DNA of 30,931 nt from JBFMDN01 sp040753915 (GCA_040753915.1 JBFMDN010000068.1:1-30931); one strand, 5' to 3'. Counted from the stretch's first letter, positions 15,257 through 24,434 are shown. Notes: generated by a model from the letters alone, not told the origin. Numbers and translations are program-made.

Positions 15257-17046
15257 AGCTCGACAGCTTGAATGGGTGGGAAAGAACACACTTGTCCACC
15301 GAGATCGGTGAGCAGGCCATTGGAGAACGCGTCACGGTCATGGGATGGGTCATGCGCCGGAGAGACCATGGCGGCGTAATCTTCGTAGACCTTCGGGACC
15401 GTCGTGGTCTGGTCCAACTGGTCTTCAATCCGGAGTTCTCACCGGAAACGCACGGTAAGGCTCATGCCCTTAGGCCTGAATGGGTCATAGCAGTAAAAGG
15501 AGAGGTGCGTCGGAGGCCCGAGGAATCGCTGAATCCGGATCTTCCTACAGGATCGGTCGAAATCTTCGCCGATGAAATGAAGATGCTCAATCGCTCTGAC
15601 ACTCCCCCGTTTCCCCTAGACGAGGCCACAGCTCCCACTGATGCTGTGCGGTACAAGTACCGGTACCTGGATCTACGACGCGACGATGCAGTGAGGAGAA
15701 ACCTGCTGATCCGCCACAAGGTGGTTTCCCTGATTCGGGAATTTCTGAATGAACAGGATTTTGTGGATATCGAAACACCGTTTTTGACGACGAGCACGCC
15801 AGAGGGAGCGAGAGATTATCTTGTGCCGAGCAGGACGCAGCCTGGCCATTTCTATGCGCTGCCTCAATCGCCACAGATTTTCAAACAGCTTCTGATGGTT
15901 GCTGGATTTGAGCGATACTATCAGATTGTTCGGTGCTTCCGCGATGAGGACCTGAGGGCGGACCGTCAGCCGGAGTTTACCCAGTTGGACATGGAGGTCT
16001 CTTTCCTGGAGGAGGAGCACCTGTTTCCCATGATCGAGCGCATGATGGGACGTATTTTTCGTGAGATTCTCGGTATCGAGCTTGAGACCCCCTTCCCTCG
16101 AGTTCCCTATCGCGAGGCGATGGCGCGCTATGGCCTGGACAAGCCGGATGTCAGGTTTGGAATGGAATTGTGCGAGCTGACAGACATTGTGCGTGACACC
16201 CAGTTTGGTGTATTCCGTGGGGCAGTGGCTGACGGCGGTATCGTAAAGGCGATGAAGGTTGAGAACGGCGAGCGACTTTCCCGAAAGGACCTGGACGATC
16301 TCAGAGACTTCGCCGCGATTTTCGGCGGTAAGGGAGTTGCGTACACACGCATTCGCGAGGGAAACGAGTGGCAGTCTCCCATAGCGAAGTTCCTTTCCGA
16401 TGAGGAGCGGAAAGCAATTGTGGAGAGGGCGAAGGGAGGAAATGGCGACGTCATTTTGTTTGCAGCGGACTCCCCTCGCATTGTTAACGACGTGCTGGGG
16501 AACCTGAGAAACAGTCTTGCCGAAAAGCTCGGTGAAGTCCCGAACGGTGTGTATCGGTTCCTGTGGATAACAGAGTTTCCCATGTTCGAGCTCGATGAGG
16601 ACGAGGGAAGGTACTCCGCCATGCACCATCCGTTCACCTCTCCGCGAGAAGAGGATCTGGACCTCTTGGAGCACGACCCCTTGGCGGTCCGTTCGCGGGC
16701 GTACGACCTCGTGCTCAATGGAGCCGAGATCGGTGGGGGAAGCATGCGAATTCACCGTAGCGATATCCAGGAGCGCGTGTTCGCTGTTCTTGGTATCAAT
16801 CAAGAGGAGGCCCGGGAGAAGTTCGGCTTTCTCCTCGAAGCGCTCCGATACGGCGCTCCTCCCCACGGTGGAATTGCATTTGGGCTGGACAGGATCATGG
16901 CGATCTTGACAAAATCGGAATCGATACGGGATGTGATAGCGTTTCCCAAGACTCAGAAGGCCACATGTCTGCTCACGGGCGCGCCGACTCCCGTGGACCC
17001 AGGGCAATTGAAAGAATTGGGCTTGAAGCTTGCCGTCCGCACATAA
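15253..17046 (+). CDS. aspS: aspartyl-tRNA synthetase, likely non-discriminating
   Basis: A 597-residue bacterial-type class II AspRS: N-terminal OB-fold anticodon domain (about 20-110), catalytic core with FRDEDLRADRQPEFTQLD, the bacterial GAD insertion (about 290-420) and motif 3 GIAFGLDRIM. The OB-fold reads RRRDHGG, with His39 where tRNA-Asp-specific enzymes usually have Leu; His here is associated with enzymes that also charge tRNA-Asn for GatCAB amidation, as in Pseudomonas aeruginosa. This specificity is inferred from one residue. The start is TTG overlapping the hisS stop, with GGAGAACAAGG just upstream, so translation is coupled to hisS. Confidence 0.93.
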   Translation: MKLDSLNGWERTHLSTEIGEQAIGERVTVMGWVMRRRDHGGVIFVDLRDRRGLVQLVFNPEFSPETHGKAHALRPEWVIAVKGEVRRRPEESLNPDLPTGSVEIFADEMKMLNRSDTPPFPLDEATAPTDAVRYKYRYLDLRRDDAVRRNLLIRHKVVSLIREFLNEQDFVDIETPFLTTSTPEGARDYLVPSRTQPGHFYALPQSPQIFKQLLMVAGFERYYQIVRCFRDEDLRADRQPEFTQLDMEVSFLEEEHLFPMIERMMGRIFREILGIELETPFPRVPYREAMARYGLDKPDVRFGMELCELTDIVRDTQFGVFRGAVADGGIVKAMKVENGERLSRKDLDDLRDFAAIFGGKGVAYTRIREGNEWQSPIAKFLSDEERKAIVERAKGGNGDVILFAADSPRIVNDVLGNLRNSLAEKLGEVPNGVYRFLWITEFPMFELDEDEGRYSAMHHPFTSPREEDLDLLEHDPLAVRSRAYDLVLNGAEIGGGSMRIHRSDIQERVFAVLGINQEEAREKFGFLLEALRYGAPPHGGIAFGLDRIMAILTKSESIRDVIAFPKTQKATCLLTGAPTPVDPGQLKELGLKLAVRT

Positions 17047-17341
17047 GCCCATCGAGTCCGGTACTTCAACGGACTTGGATCCGTGAGGCCGCGGCAATAC
17101 GCCCGTCTTCCCTGCGTGGCAGAGGTGAGTGTAGTTCGGCCGGAAGTGCAGTATGTGGATGACAATTGACTCTGAAAATGTAGCCGGAACCGAGGCTTTT
17201 CAATTAATTCTGGACTCAGTCTTTCGTTGAGATGACACTGTGAGCATATGTACGTCCAGGATTTGACTGTCTGAGAATGAGAACCAAGCAGTAACAGCGT
17301 CCCGCGCTGTGAGCGATATCCCAATTGGAAGGAGATCCGCG

Positions 17342-19234
17342 ATGGCCACGTGGGATCCGAAAAAAGGTGTTTTGTATCACGAATTCAACAAATTTAATAA
17401 GGAGAGGTCCCTTAGGGAGGTTAAGGCGCCCAATTTGCTGCGGAACATCTTCCCCTATACCGAGATCCCCAAGGTCGACTTTGACTTTCATATCCTGCCG
17501 GTCAATCCGGCCAAGCATTTTCTTATTACGGATACGACGTTCCGCGACGGTCAGCAGGCTCGGCCACCTTTTTCCGTGGAGCAGATCTCTCGGATATTCG
17601 ACTTGCTCCACAAGCTCTCCGGGCCCCATGGTATTATCCGGCAGTCTGAATTCTTCTTGTACACAAAGAAGGACAAGAAGGCACTGGAGGTCTGCCGGAA
17701 CAAGGGGTATCAGTATCCGTCGATTACGGGGTGGATACGGGCCAACAAGAACGACCTGTCCCATGTTCGTTCCGTAGGATTGACGGAGACCGGTATTCTG
17801 ACATCGGTGTCGGACTATCATATTTTCCTGAAGATGGGCCTGGATCGACGGAAAGCCTTTGACAAATACGTGGACATGGTCCGCGCGACGTTGGAAAAAG
17901 GGATTACTCCTCGTTGCCACTTTGAGGACGTCACCCGCGCAGACATCTATGGATTCTGTGTACCGTTTGCTCAGAAGCTTATGGAAATGCGGGAAGAATC
18001 CGGCACCGACATCAAGATTCGTCTCTGCGATACCATGGGCTTCGGGGTCACGTATCCCGGGTCAGCGCTTCCGCGAAGCGTCCCCAAGCTCATCCGGGCG
18101 ATGCACGATGACGCGAATGTCCCTGAGGACCTTTTGGAGTGGCACGGTCACAATGACTTTCACAAGGGCCTTGTGAACGCGGTGTACGCGTGGCTCTACG
18201 GATGCTCCACCGTGAACGGTACGTTGCTCGGAATCGGCGAGCGCACGGGAAATACCCCCATCGAAGCACTCATGATCGAGTACATGGCGCTCAGGGGTAC
18301 TGCCGACGGCATGAACACACTGGCAATAACGGAAATGGCGGAGTATTTCGAGCGGGAGTTGGGCCACGTCATCCCTGAAAACTATCCTCTCGTTGGGAAA
18401 GCCTTCAACGTGACGAGCGCGGGCATCCATGTGGACGGAGTCCTCAAGAACGAAGAAATCTACAATGTGTTTGACACAACCACCATTCTCGGGCGTCCCC
18501 CGCAGGTAAACATCACCGACAAATCGGGAATGGCGGGAATCGCCCACTGGATCAACACAAAGATGGAGGTTCCTCGAGACGAGCCTGTGGACAAGAATCA
18601 TCCTGCTATAGCGCGAATTTATGACGAGATTCTCGCGCAATACGACAATGGCCGGGTAACTTCCATGTCTGATAAGGAAATGACCGCGCTAGTAAAACGT
18701 CATATGCCCGAGATATTTATCTCCGACTGGGATCGCATGAAACTCATAGCCAGAGAAATGGCGTTCAAGATTGTGGAAAACTTCGTCAGCGAAGAGGGCA
18801 TGACAGGTTTCAAACCGAAGGCCATGGAAAAGGCCATGAGCGACTTCATCACCAAATATCCGTTCATCCAATATTGCTACGTGGCCGATATGCAAGGGAA
18901 AAAGGTCACAGAGAATATTACCGACATCAAGGATAAATCCAAGTTCGTGGACATCAAGCCGAACGAGGATTTCTCGAATCGCGAGTGGTTCATAAGGCCG
19001 CTTTCGGATGGAAAGATACACGTGGTCGGGCCGTTTACGTCTCGGTACACAGGCGCTCTGTGCATAACGGTTTCCGCGCCGCTTCGATCGAAACAAAGCA
19101 AAATCCAGGGCGTGTTCGGCGCGGATATTCGCCTGGAAGAGCTTCTCAAGATAGAGAACGAGCTCATGGACGAGTACGGGGTCGAGTTCACGGAGAACGA
19201 TATTAGAAGGTTGACGAAGAAATACAGGGACTAG
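17342..19234 (+). CDS. DRE-TIM (isopropylmalate-synthase-like) enzyme fused to a Cache-like domain
   Basis: A 630-residue two-part protein. Residues about 55-400 form an HMGL-like TIM barrel of the isopropylmalate/homocitrate synthase superfamily. The first strand is ITDTTFRDGQQ (D64, R68, D69), the metal-binding HGHND is at 268-272, and GERTGN is at 299-304, so catalytic elements look intact. After a helical linker (415-495), residues about 498-605 resemble a PDC/Cache sensor domain, with SNREWF followed by GPFTSRYTGALCITVSAP and GVFGADIRLEELLKI. There is no signal peptide or membrane helix, so this Cache-like unit would be cytoplasmic and may act as an allosteric ligand domain in place of LeuA_dimer. 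The ATG at 17342 follows AAGGAGA. The substrate is unknown; leu or nif genes are not nearby. Confidence 0.85.
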   Translation: MATWDPKKGVLYHEFNKFNKERSLREVKAPNLLRNIFPYTEIPKVDFDFHILPVNPAKHFLITDTTFRDGQQARPPFSVEQISRIFDLLHKLSGPHGIIRQSEFFLYTKKDKKALEVCRNKGYQYPSITGWIRANKNDLSHVRSVGLTETGILTSVSDYHIFLKMGLDRRKAFDKYVDMVRATLEKGITPRCHFEDVTRADIYGFCVPFAQKLMEMREESGTDIKIRLCDTMGFGVTYPGSALPRSVPKLIRAMHDDANVPEDLLEWHGHNDFHKGLVNAVYAWLYGCSTVNGTLLGIGERTGNTPIEALMIEYMALRGTADGMNTLAITEMAEYFERELGHVIPENYPLVGKAFNVTSAGIHVDGVLKNEEIYNVFDTTTILGRPPQVNITDKSGMAGIAHWINTKMEVPRDEPVDKNHPAIARIYDEILAQYDNGRVTSMSDKEMTALVKRHMPEIFISDWDRMKLIAREMAFKIVENFVSEEGMTGFKPKAMEKAMSDFITKYPFIQYCYVADMQGKKVTENITDIKDKSKFVDIKPNEDFSNREWFIRPLSDGKIHVVGPFTSRYTGALCITVSAPLRSKQSKIQGVFGADIRLEELLKIENELMDEYGVEFTENDIRRLTKKYRD

Positions 19235-19315
19235 AGGTCGATGGAAGCCTCCTCTTGTGACATGGCTGGGAGAGGAGTGCCCAGAAAAACGGCGAGATTC
19301 CGGGCTGTTCCAGAG

Positions 19316-19340
19316 TCCCCCGTCATTGTCGAACGGGGGA
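19316..19340. terminator. hairpin between convergent genes
   Basis: TCCCCCGT (19316-19323) and ACGGGGGA (19333-19340) form an 8-base stem with a 9-base loop. It lies between the convergent ends of the DRE-TIM/Cache gene and the STAS gene. No T-run is present on either side, so termination activity is a guess. Confidence 0.35.
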
Positions 19341-19425
19341 AACGGACACTATCATTGGCAACCACTGTGCAGAGAACGGATGAACGAGACAGGAGGGCGA
19401 GAAGACAGGGGAAGACTTGAGTTTG

Positions 19426-20169
19426 TCATTCTTGGAGATTCTTTCTCCGTTTTAACATGATCTTTGAAATGAGGCCGCGGTCATAGAGCTTTTTGAGGAG
19501 GCTGCGAAGACCCTTTTCAGAAAGTCTGTACTTACGCATCAATTCTCCGTTCGTCTTGTCATTTGCTATGTCCTCAAGGACTTCCGATGCGTTAATCACA
19601 GGTTTGTTGTCAGCAAGGTCCTTGACATCGAAGGACACCTCGTCGGTCTCCACACCCATGCGCTGGGCGAGCTTGCTCTTGGAGATCAATCCAGCGGCGA
19701 GCAATTTCTTGAACATCTTTGTCAGACCTGTCTCCGACAGACCATATTTCTCCATAAGGTCCTTGTCTGAGACGTCGTTTGCCAGATCTTCTAAAATTTG
19801 TTTGGCACTCACGACCGCTCGACGAGGGTGCAGCGGCCTGCGCAACACGATTGTAATATTAGAGACATCCAGGTGCGACTCGATGGTGGGATCGACATTG
19901 ACAAAGCGAACGTAGAGTCCTCGCCTCTTTATGTCTTCGTAGTGATGGTGCAGCAATGCGGCGAACTGGCTGCACACCGACTTCACGCCTTTGAAATCGA
20001 TGAGAATGCCTTTTGTAGGGTTCGTGCTGAGCCATTCGACCGTGGTGTCCATGAATTCCTCGACATGACGCTCTTGCACTTCGGCGGTCAGGAACTTCAT
20101 CCGGAAAAATTCTGGTTCTTCTGCAAGAGAGATTGCGAAGTCATCTTCCACATAAAATCTGGCGCTCAT
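19426..20169 (-). CDS. STAS-like protein with two tandem helical (HTH-like) repeats
   Basis: A 247-residue soluble protein. Residues about 8-108 have a STAS-like pattern, with ILIDFKGVKSVCSQFAALLHH followed by GLYVRFVNV; Ser67 aligns roughly with the phosphorylatable Ser of anti-sigma-factor antagonists. Two copies of a 43-residue unit follow, at about 121-163 (ILEDLANDVSDKDLMEKYGL...) and 193-236 (VLEDIANDKTNGELMRKYRL...), each ending in a helix-turn-helix-like LSExGLxxxxKKLxxxGLIS. The role is probably signalling; partner switching by STAS is known, but whether the repeats bind DNA or protein is not. AAAGGT precedes the ATG. It is downstream of metW on the same strand across a 174-base gap. 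Confidence 0.65.
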   Translation of the reverse strand: MSARFYVEDDFAISLAEEPEFFRMKFLTAEVQERHVEEFMDTTVEWLSTNPTKGILIDFKGVKSVCSQFAALLHHHYEDIKRRGLYVRFVNVDPTIESHLDVSNITIVLRRPLHPRRAVVSAKQILEDLANDVSDKDLMEKYGLSETGLTKMFKKLLAAGLISKSKLAQRMGVETDEVSFDVKDLADNKPVINASEVLEDIANDKTNGELMRKYRLSEKGLRSLLKKLYDRGLISKIMLKRRKNLQE

Positions 20170-20343
20170 CGGGACCTTTGCGGTTTGGGGCTCAGGTTGC
20201 AGCCGGTTGTGATTGCGGAGCTCCCCTCGTACTGGGTTAGGCCTGATGTCTTGAACAACGCGGACCGACTCTCACGCCGCCCGCTATTCCTTCTTGCCTG
20301 CAATCACCAGGGCGCTGGTCCGCGGTGATTGCAGAAAAACCAT

Positions 20344-20973
20344 TTACGCCGCAGAAATCAAGAAGCAGCCCCATTCTGCGCGACGGTTGGCCCAGAAGGC
20401 ATCACTGACGCCGCTGGACTTGATAATGAAGATTTCCTTCTCGATCTTTCCGCCCAATTTTCGAATAAAAATCCTGAAATCGGAGATCGTAAGCCTGTGA
20501 ATGTCCGGGGTATTGTACCATGGGTGGGGATGGGTTTCACTGACCGGCGTCCGACCCGTGATAAGGTATCGGAGTGCCATCTTCCAGTGTCCGAAGTTCG
20601 GAAAGGTGATGATCGATTTGGAGCCTACCCGGAGCATTTCTCGCACCACGCGTTCCGGATTCATGAGCTGCTGCAATGTTCTGCTCAGCACCACGTATTC
20701 ATAGCTCAAGTCCGGAAACCCCCCCAGCCCCTCATCCAAGTCCAGAGTCATGATTCGAATACCCCGCTCGATGCACCGGATTACTTTCTCCTGATCCAGC
20801 TCCACTCCGCAGCCTTCCACGTCTTTTTCGTCGCGCAACTTCTGCAAGAGTGTTCCGCTGCCACACCCGAGGTCGAGAACGCGGGTCCCCGGGGTTATCA
20901 AATCGGCAATAATGTTGAACCCCACTTGGAATTCGTGGAATGGGGTCTTATTCGGTTGTTGCTGGGCGTACAC
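20344..20973 (-). CDS. metW: methionine biosynthesis protein MetW
   Basis: A 209-residue methyltransferase-fold protein. The glycine-rich cofactor loop VLDLGCGSGTLLQ is near residues 32-44, followed by the acidic strand end GVELDQEK. The later stretch SIITFPNFGHWKMALRYLITGRTPVSE is characteristic of MetW. MetW works with MetX in homoserine acylation in several proteobacteria. The start is GTG and lies inside the 3' end of metX (26-base overlap), which implies translational coupling. No other in-frame ATG is available near the N terminus. Confidence 0.9.
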   Translation of the reverse strand: MYAQQQPNKTPFHEFQVGFNIIADLITPGTRVLDLGCGSGTLLQKLRDEKDVEGCGVELDQEKVIRCIERGIRIMTLDLDEGLGGFPDLSYEYVVLSRTLQQLMNPERVVREMLRVGSKSIITFPNFGHWKMALRYLITGRTPVSETHPHPWYNTPDIHRLTISDFRIFIRKLGGKIEKEIFIIKSSGVSDAFWANRRAEWGCFLISAA

Positions 20974-22135
20974 CGTTCAGGAACCCCCGTATTATGCGAG
21001 TAAGATATGGCATGCCAGCGTTCACGAGGAAAGAGTCGTGCCCGTACGGCAAATCCAGCTCGACAAACGACACGTCCTTCTTTTCTGCCTGAAGAGCTCT
21101 AACTATAGGGAGCGACATCTCTGTGGGATATAACCAGTCCGAGCTGAAAGAGAGGATCATCAATCGCGCAGAGACATTGGCAAAGGCCTTGCGGAGGTCT
21201 CCGTAAATGGCCTCGAGGTCGAACAGATCGATGGCCTTGGTGATCACGATGTAGGAATCCTCATCGAATCGTTGCATGAAGGTGTTTCCCTGGTGCTCCA
21301 AGTACGATTCCACCTCGAACTCTACACCTTCCTTCCCATTTTCACCGAGACTATACCGGTTACCGTTCATGTCGGTGAGTGCGAGCTTTCTCCCGAATTT
21401 GCCCTCCATGGTGTGCTGGGACAGATACGTGATGTGGCCGATCATCCGGGCGACCGCCAAGCCTCTCCCGGGTCCTTTCGCCTGGTTTTCCCCTTCTGTC
21501 TCGCGGTTTACCGGGTCACTGTAGATAGCGTTGCGCCCCACCCAGTTGAATGCAATTCCCTGGGGAGAGAGTCGCGCTGTGGCCGCGATCACTATGGCCG
21601 ACCGAATTGCGCTCGGATGGCTCACAGCCCATTCAAGGGCTTGCATGCCGCCCATGGATCCGCCAACGACGCTGTGAAGGCACTCGATGCCGAGATGTTT
21701 CACCAGCATCGCCTGAACGTTGACCATGTCTCCGATGGTGATCCGCGGGAACGACCTTCCATAGGGCTTGCCAGTCTCGGGGTTGGTGCTTCGAGGGCCG
21801 GTGGTACCCTTACATCCGCCCAGACAATTGGAGCAGATGACAAAGTACCGGTCTGTGTCTATGCCCTTGCCAGGCCCTATCATGGCATCCCACCATCCGT
21901 GCCTGCCATGCTGGTCGATTCCCGCTGCGTGGGCGTCCCCCGATAGGGCATGTAAAATGAGCACCGCGTTGTCACGGTTGGGCGAAAGAGTACCGTACGT
22001 CTCGAAGGCCACTGTCAGTGGTCCCAGAAAGTAGCCCGACTCAAGGGTGATTCCGTCGAAGTCAGCGTACTGGGTGGTCACACGGCCATATAGACCGTCG
22101 GAATCCGCGTACTCTTGAATCGCACCTTTCGTCAT
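20948..22135 (-). CDS. metX: homoserine O-acetyltransferase MetX
   Basis: A 395-residue alpha/beta hydrolase that acylates homoserine at the entry to methionine synthesis. The nucleophile elbow is GGSMGGMQALEW, the acid is Asp in FSSDWLYP, and the base is His in YGHDSFL. NCLGGCKGTTGP is a typical MetX segment. The frame is open for another 59 codons upstream (to 22312), but that part has no family resemblance; the ATG at 22135 has AAGGA about 10 bases before it and matches the usual protein length. Acetyl versus succinyl donor cannot be settled by eye. It is followed directly by overlapping metW. Confidence 0.92.
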   Translation of the reverse strand: MTKGAIQEYADSDGLYGRVTTQYADFDGITLESGYFLGPLTVAFETYGTLSPNRDNAVLILHALSGDAHAAGIDQHGRHGWWDAMIGPGKGIDTDRYFVICSNCLGGCKGTTGPRSTNPETGKPYGRSFPRITIGDMVNVQAMLVKHLGIECLHSVVGGSMGGMQALEWAVSHPSAIRSAIVIAATARLSPQGIAFNWVGRNAIYSDPVNRETEGENQAKGPGRGLAVARMIGHITYLSQHTMEGKFGRKLALTDMNGNRYSLGENGKEGVEFEVESYLEHQGNTFMQRFDEDSYIVITKAIDLFDLEAIYGDLRKAFANVSARLMILSFSSDWLYPTEMSLPIVRALQAEKKDVSFVELDLPYGHDSFLVNAGMPYLTRIIRGFLNGVRPATTE

Positions 22136-22328
22136 CTTGCCACAGTCCTTCCCGAAAGAGAGTTGCCTTATTACGCGGGCTCGAAGACCGCTGTCGAGTT
22201 CACGTGCGATCTCACAGAACTGTTTCCGGACCGTGGAAAAATGTTCCGCCGTTTGAGCCGCGTTTTGGATGTATTCTACACTAAAATACTTCTGATTAGA
22301 ATGCTCGCCCACGGGAGGGCACTATGCA

Positions 22329-23816
22329 TCAAGCGACCGCAAATCTCGGTAAACGCAATCCAGAGCCGCAAAATGAGCTCAAGACCTCTTTCAGGGAATT
22401 CTTTCTTCCCGACGCTGCTATGGTCCTGAGCGCAGCGCCCGCCTGGGGGTGCGCGAACCATTCTAGCCCATACTCTGCCTCAAGAAAGCGAGCCAGGACA
22501 TCAGCGCCGGCCCACGCATGGAGATAATCCAGGGCATAGAAGCCATGCTCCATGTCGATCAAGTAACCTTGCGGCTCATAAACAAATCCCGTTGCCTGCT
22601 CTAAGTGCTTGCAATAATATGACGGATTCTTGATGTCGCGCCCCTCGTGCAGCTCTCTTTCAGCCAGGAACTTCCCGATGTACCTGCGGATCAAGCAGAA
22701 TTGTTTCGTCTTGTACAATTCCGACAACTCCTCCGCCTCTCGTACGGGCATCCCTGCCACCCCCGTCAACCACGCGGGATTTTCGATGAGATTCATAAAG
22801 AGAAACGCGAACGTCTCATCTAGGGCAGAAGATCGGTTCAGACGCCGATACTCGATGGGCAAGAGCGGGGCGAAATGGCTCAAGAAAAACGCGTGCCCCG
22901 TCTCATGGAGAAGTGTCTCCACATCGACAAGCCCGCCCACCGGCTTCATGATGACATGGATCTCGCCAGGAATCCTGACCCCAAGACATATTCCATTTGG
23001 ACTCTTCGAAGAAGAATCCGAGATGTCAACGATCACGTCCGAGCGAGACTCCGCGTCCAATCCGAGGTTCATGAAGGTTCTGCGAACCAGGCTCATGAGG
23101 CTGGAAGTACCGAAGAAATGATCGAATTTCCTGATGCGAATCAGGTACAGGGCGTGGTACCTGCTCAGGTTCGAGAAGGGCTTGCCAATGACCTCCTCCA
23201 CCCACGGGGCCATCCTCCGGAGGTACGCGCTCCTTGTCTCCTCCAAATATCGTTGCAGTTCCTCCGCCTCTCTCTCGAAAGAAGTCTGTTTTTTCGCTTC
23301 GCAGTAAGAGGCGTAATCGGCATAGCCAAATTTCTCGGTAACGGCCCGGACGGTGAGCTCGAGAATTCCCAACAGCATGGGATTGATAATAGCTTTAAGG
23401 AAGATCGAATTCTCCTTCTGCATTTCTTCCCGTCTGGAGAAATCAGGCTCCGCTTGCAGCCACGGCACAACTTCCGGTGCCGGAATTCTATCGCTGCCCA
23501 CGTGCATGCGACCCCGCTGCATGTAGAATGTTACCATGTCCTCCAGAGATGCTGTTTCATTCGCGATGACGAGGTCCATGCATCCGAACAGGATTCGTTC
23601 GAGCCTTTCCGCCTCTTCGGGATCATCGGTCCCTTGCGCCAGCGTCCGCAATGACGCGATGGCATTGAGCTGTGTCGGCAGCGGATGGTCCTGAAGGATG
23701 TCCGCGGTGGTTTGTGCGGCCGCGGCTCCCAAGAACTGGCGTACAGTGAGGTCAGCCAGTTCGGCATGCACCTGGTCGATCTGTTCGACGATCGCTTCGA
23801 CGCTTAATCGGTCCAT
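22329..23816 (-). CDS. M3-like zinc metallopeptidase
   Basis: A 495-residue protein with the zinc site HETGH (304-308) and a candidate third ligand Glu334 in ALDETFAFLF, 26 residues later, as in the thimet/oligoendopeptidase F (M3) clan. Most of the chain is helical, consistent with that bowl-shaped fold. No signal peptide is seen, so it is expected in the cytoplasm, cleaving short peptides. It is shorter than typical M3 enzymes (about 560-680). The ATG at 23816 has only a weak GGAT site. It lies just upstream of metX on the same strand with a gap of roughly 190 bases. Confidence 0.75.
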   Translation of the reverse strand: MDRLSVEAIVEQIDQVHAELADLTVRQFLGAAAAQTTADILQDHPLPTQLNAIASLRTLAQGTDDPEEAERLERILFGCMDLVIANETASLEDMVTFYMQRGRMHVGSDRIPAPEVVPWLQAEPDFSRREEMQKENSIFLKAIINPMLLGILELTVRAVTEKFGYADYASYCEAKKQTSFEREAEELQRYLEETRSAYLRRMAPWVEEVIGKPFSNLSRYHALYLIRIRKFDHFFGTSSLMSLVRRTFMNLGLDAESRSDVIVDISDSSSKSPNGICLGVRIPGEIHVIMKPVGGLVDVETLLHETGHAFFLSHFAPLLPIEYRRLNRSSALDETFAFLFMNLIENPAWLTGVAGMPVREAEELSELYKTKQFCLIRRYIGKFLAERELHEGRDIKNPSYYCKHLEQATGFVYEPQGYLIDMEHGFYALDYLHAWAGADVLARFLEAEYGLEWFAHPQAGAALRTIAASGRKNSLKEVLSSFCGSGLRLPRFAVA

Positions 23817-23888
23817 ACATTTGATCCAATCACATCACAGGGGTATCGAAGCGCGATCGAAGCGCGCGGTTCGCGCCGCGGTCACTCC

Positions 23889-23910
23889 GAGTCCCGCTGG
23901 TGCGGGACTC
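23889..23910. other. perfect 9-base hairpin
   Basis: GAGTCCCGC and GCGGGACTC pair around TGGT, between the zinc-ribbon gene and the metallopeptidase gene. No T-run follows on either strand. The remainder of 23817-24092 holds no recognised gene. Confidence 0.4.
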
Positions 23911-24092
23911 TCAGGGCGGGCCGACCCAGAAAAAGGCTCGAGCGAAACGAGATCAGCCACGCGTCTCGCGGTCGATCACGCAGGATATTGACAGAGGGTA
24001 GCACTGCAATTCGGGAATGTCCACGCCGCGTGTAGGTCTCACTCCGTCTTGGGGAGCACGTGAAAGCGGTGACAATCAGTCGAAATTACGAA

Positions 24093-24284
24093 TTAGCCCC
24101 ACTTGGTAGCGCGTTGGCCTGAATGGCTCCGGTGTCCGTTATTACGCCGATTGGACTTGTTTCGATAATTGTTTACAGGTTGAGTTCTCTTTTTCATGAG
24201 GCAGTCCCATGAACAGTATCCGTATTCGGAATAGGTCATGGTCTGCACTGCGGTATATTCTCTTCCGCACGTTTTACACTTCAC
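24093..24284 (-). CDS. tiny zinc-ribbon-like protein
   Basis: A 63-residue protein starting MKCKTCGREYT. Four Cys in the pattern C3-x2-C6 and C24-x3-C28 (YCSWDC) suggest one zinc site. The C-terminal half is Arg/Lys/Asn-rich and basic, compatible with RNA or DNA contact. The start is GTG at 24284: AGGGAGGT lies eight bases upstream, the best ribosome site in this part of the window, while an in-frame start 84 bases further out has none. A near-consensus promoter sits at 24406-24434, leaving a leader of about 115 bases. The family is not recognised. Confidence 0.7.
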   Translation of the reverse strand: MKCKTCGREYTAVQTMTYSEYGYCSWDCLMKKRTQPVNNYRNKSNRRNNGHRSHSGQRATKWG

Positions 24285-24405
24285 CAAACTGTACCTCCCT
24301 GCTCGAGCCGATGATCGGCCCGTTACGTCCGACAGATTGTTCCGCGGGTTTGAACGCGGTTGCCGCAAAGCGTATGCTCTGCTTGATATGGATGACGAAA
24401 GCCGC

Positions 24406-24434
24406 TGTATAGCTTTTCCTCACGCGGCTGTCAA
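24406..24434 (-). promoter_or_regulatory. near-consensus sigma-70 promoter
   Basis: On the minus strand TTGACA (24429-24434, six of six) and TATACA (24406-24411, five of six) are 17 bases apart. Transcription should begin near 24399 and run into the zinc-ribbon gene. The leader contains a CCGCG/CGCGG stem. This is one of the best promoter matches in the window. Confidence 0.7.

Noticed and set aside
17309..17341. Upstream GTG start for the DRE-TIM/Cache protein
   Set aside because: AAGGAGA is correctly placed for the ATG at 17342, not for the GTG.
22136..22312. 59-residue N-terminal extension of MetX
   Set aside because: No family resemblance, and the ATG at 22135 has a usable ribosome site and gives the normal length.
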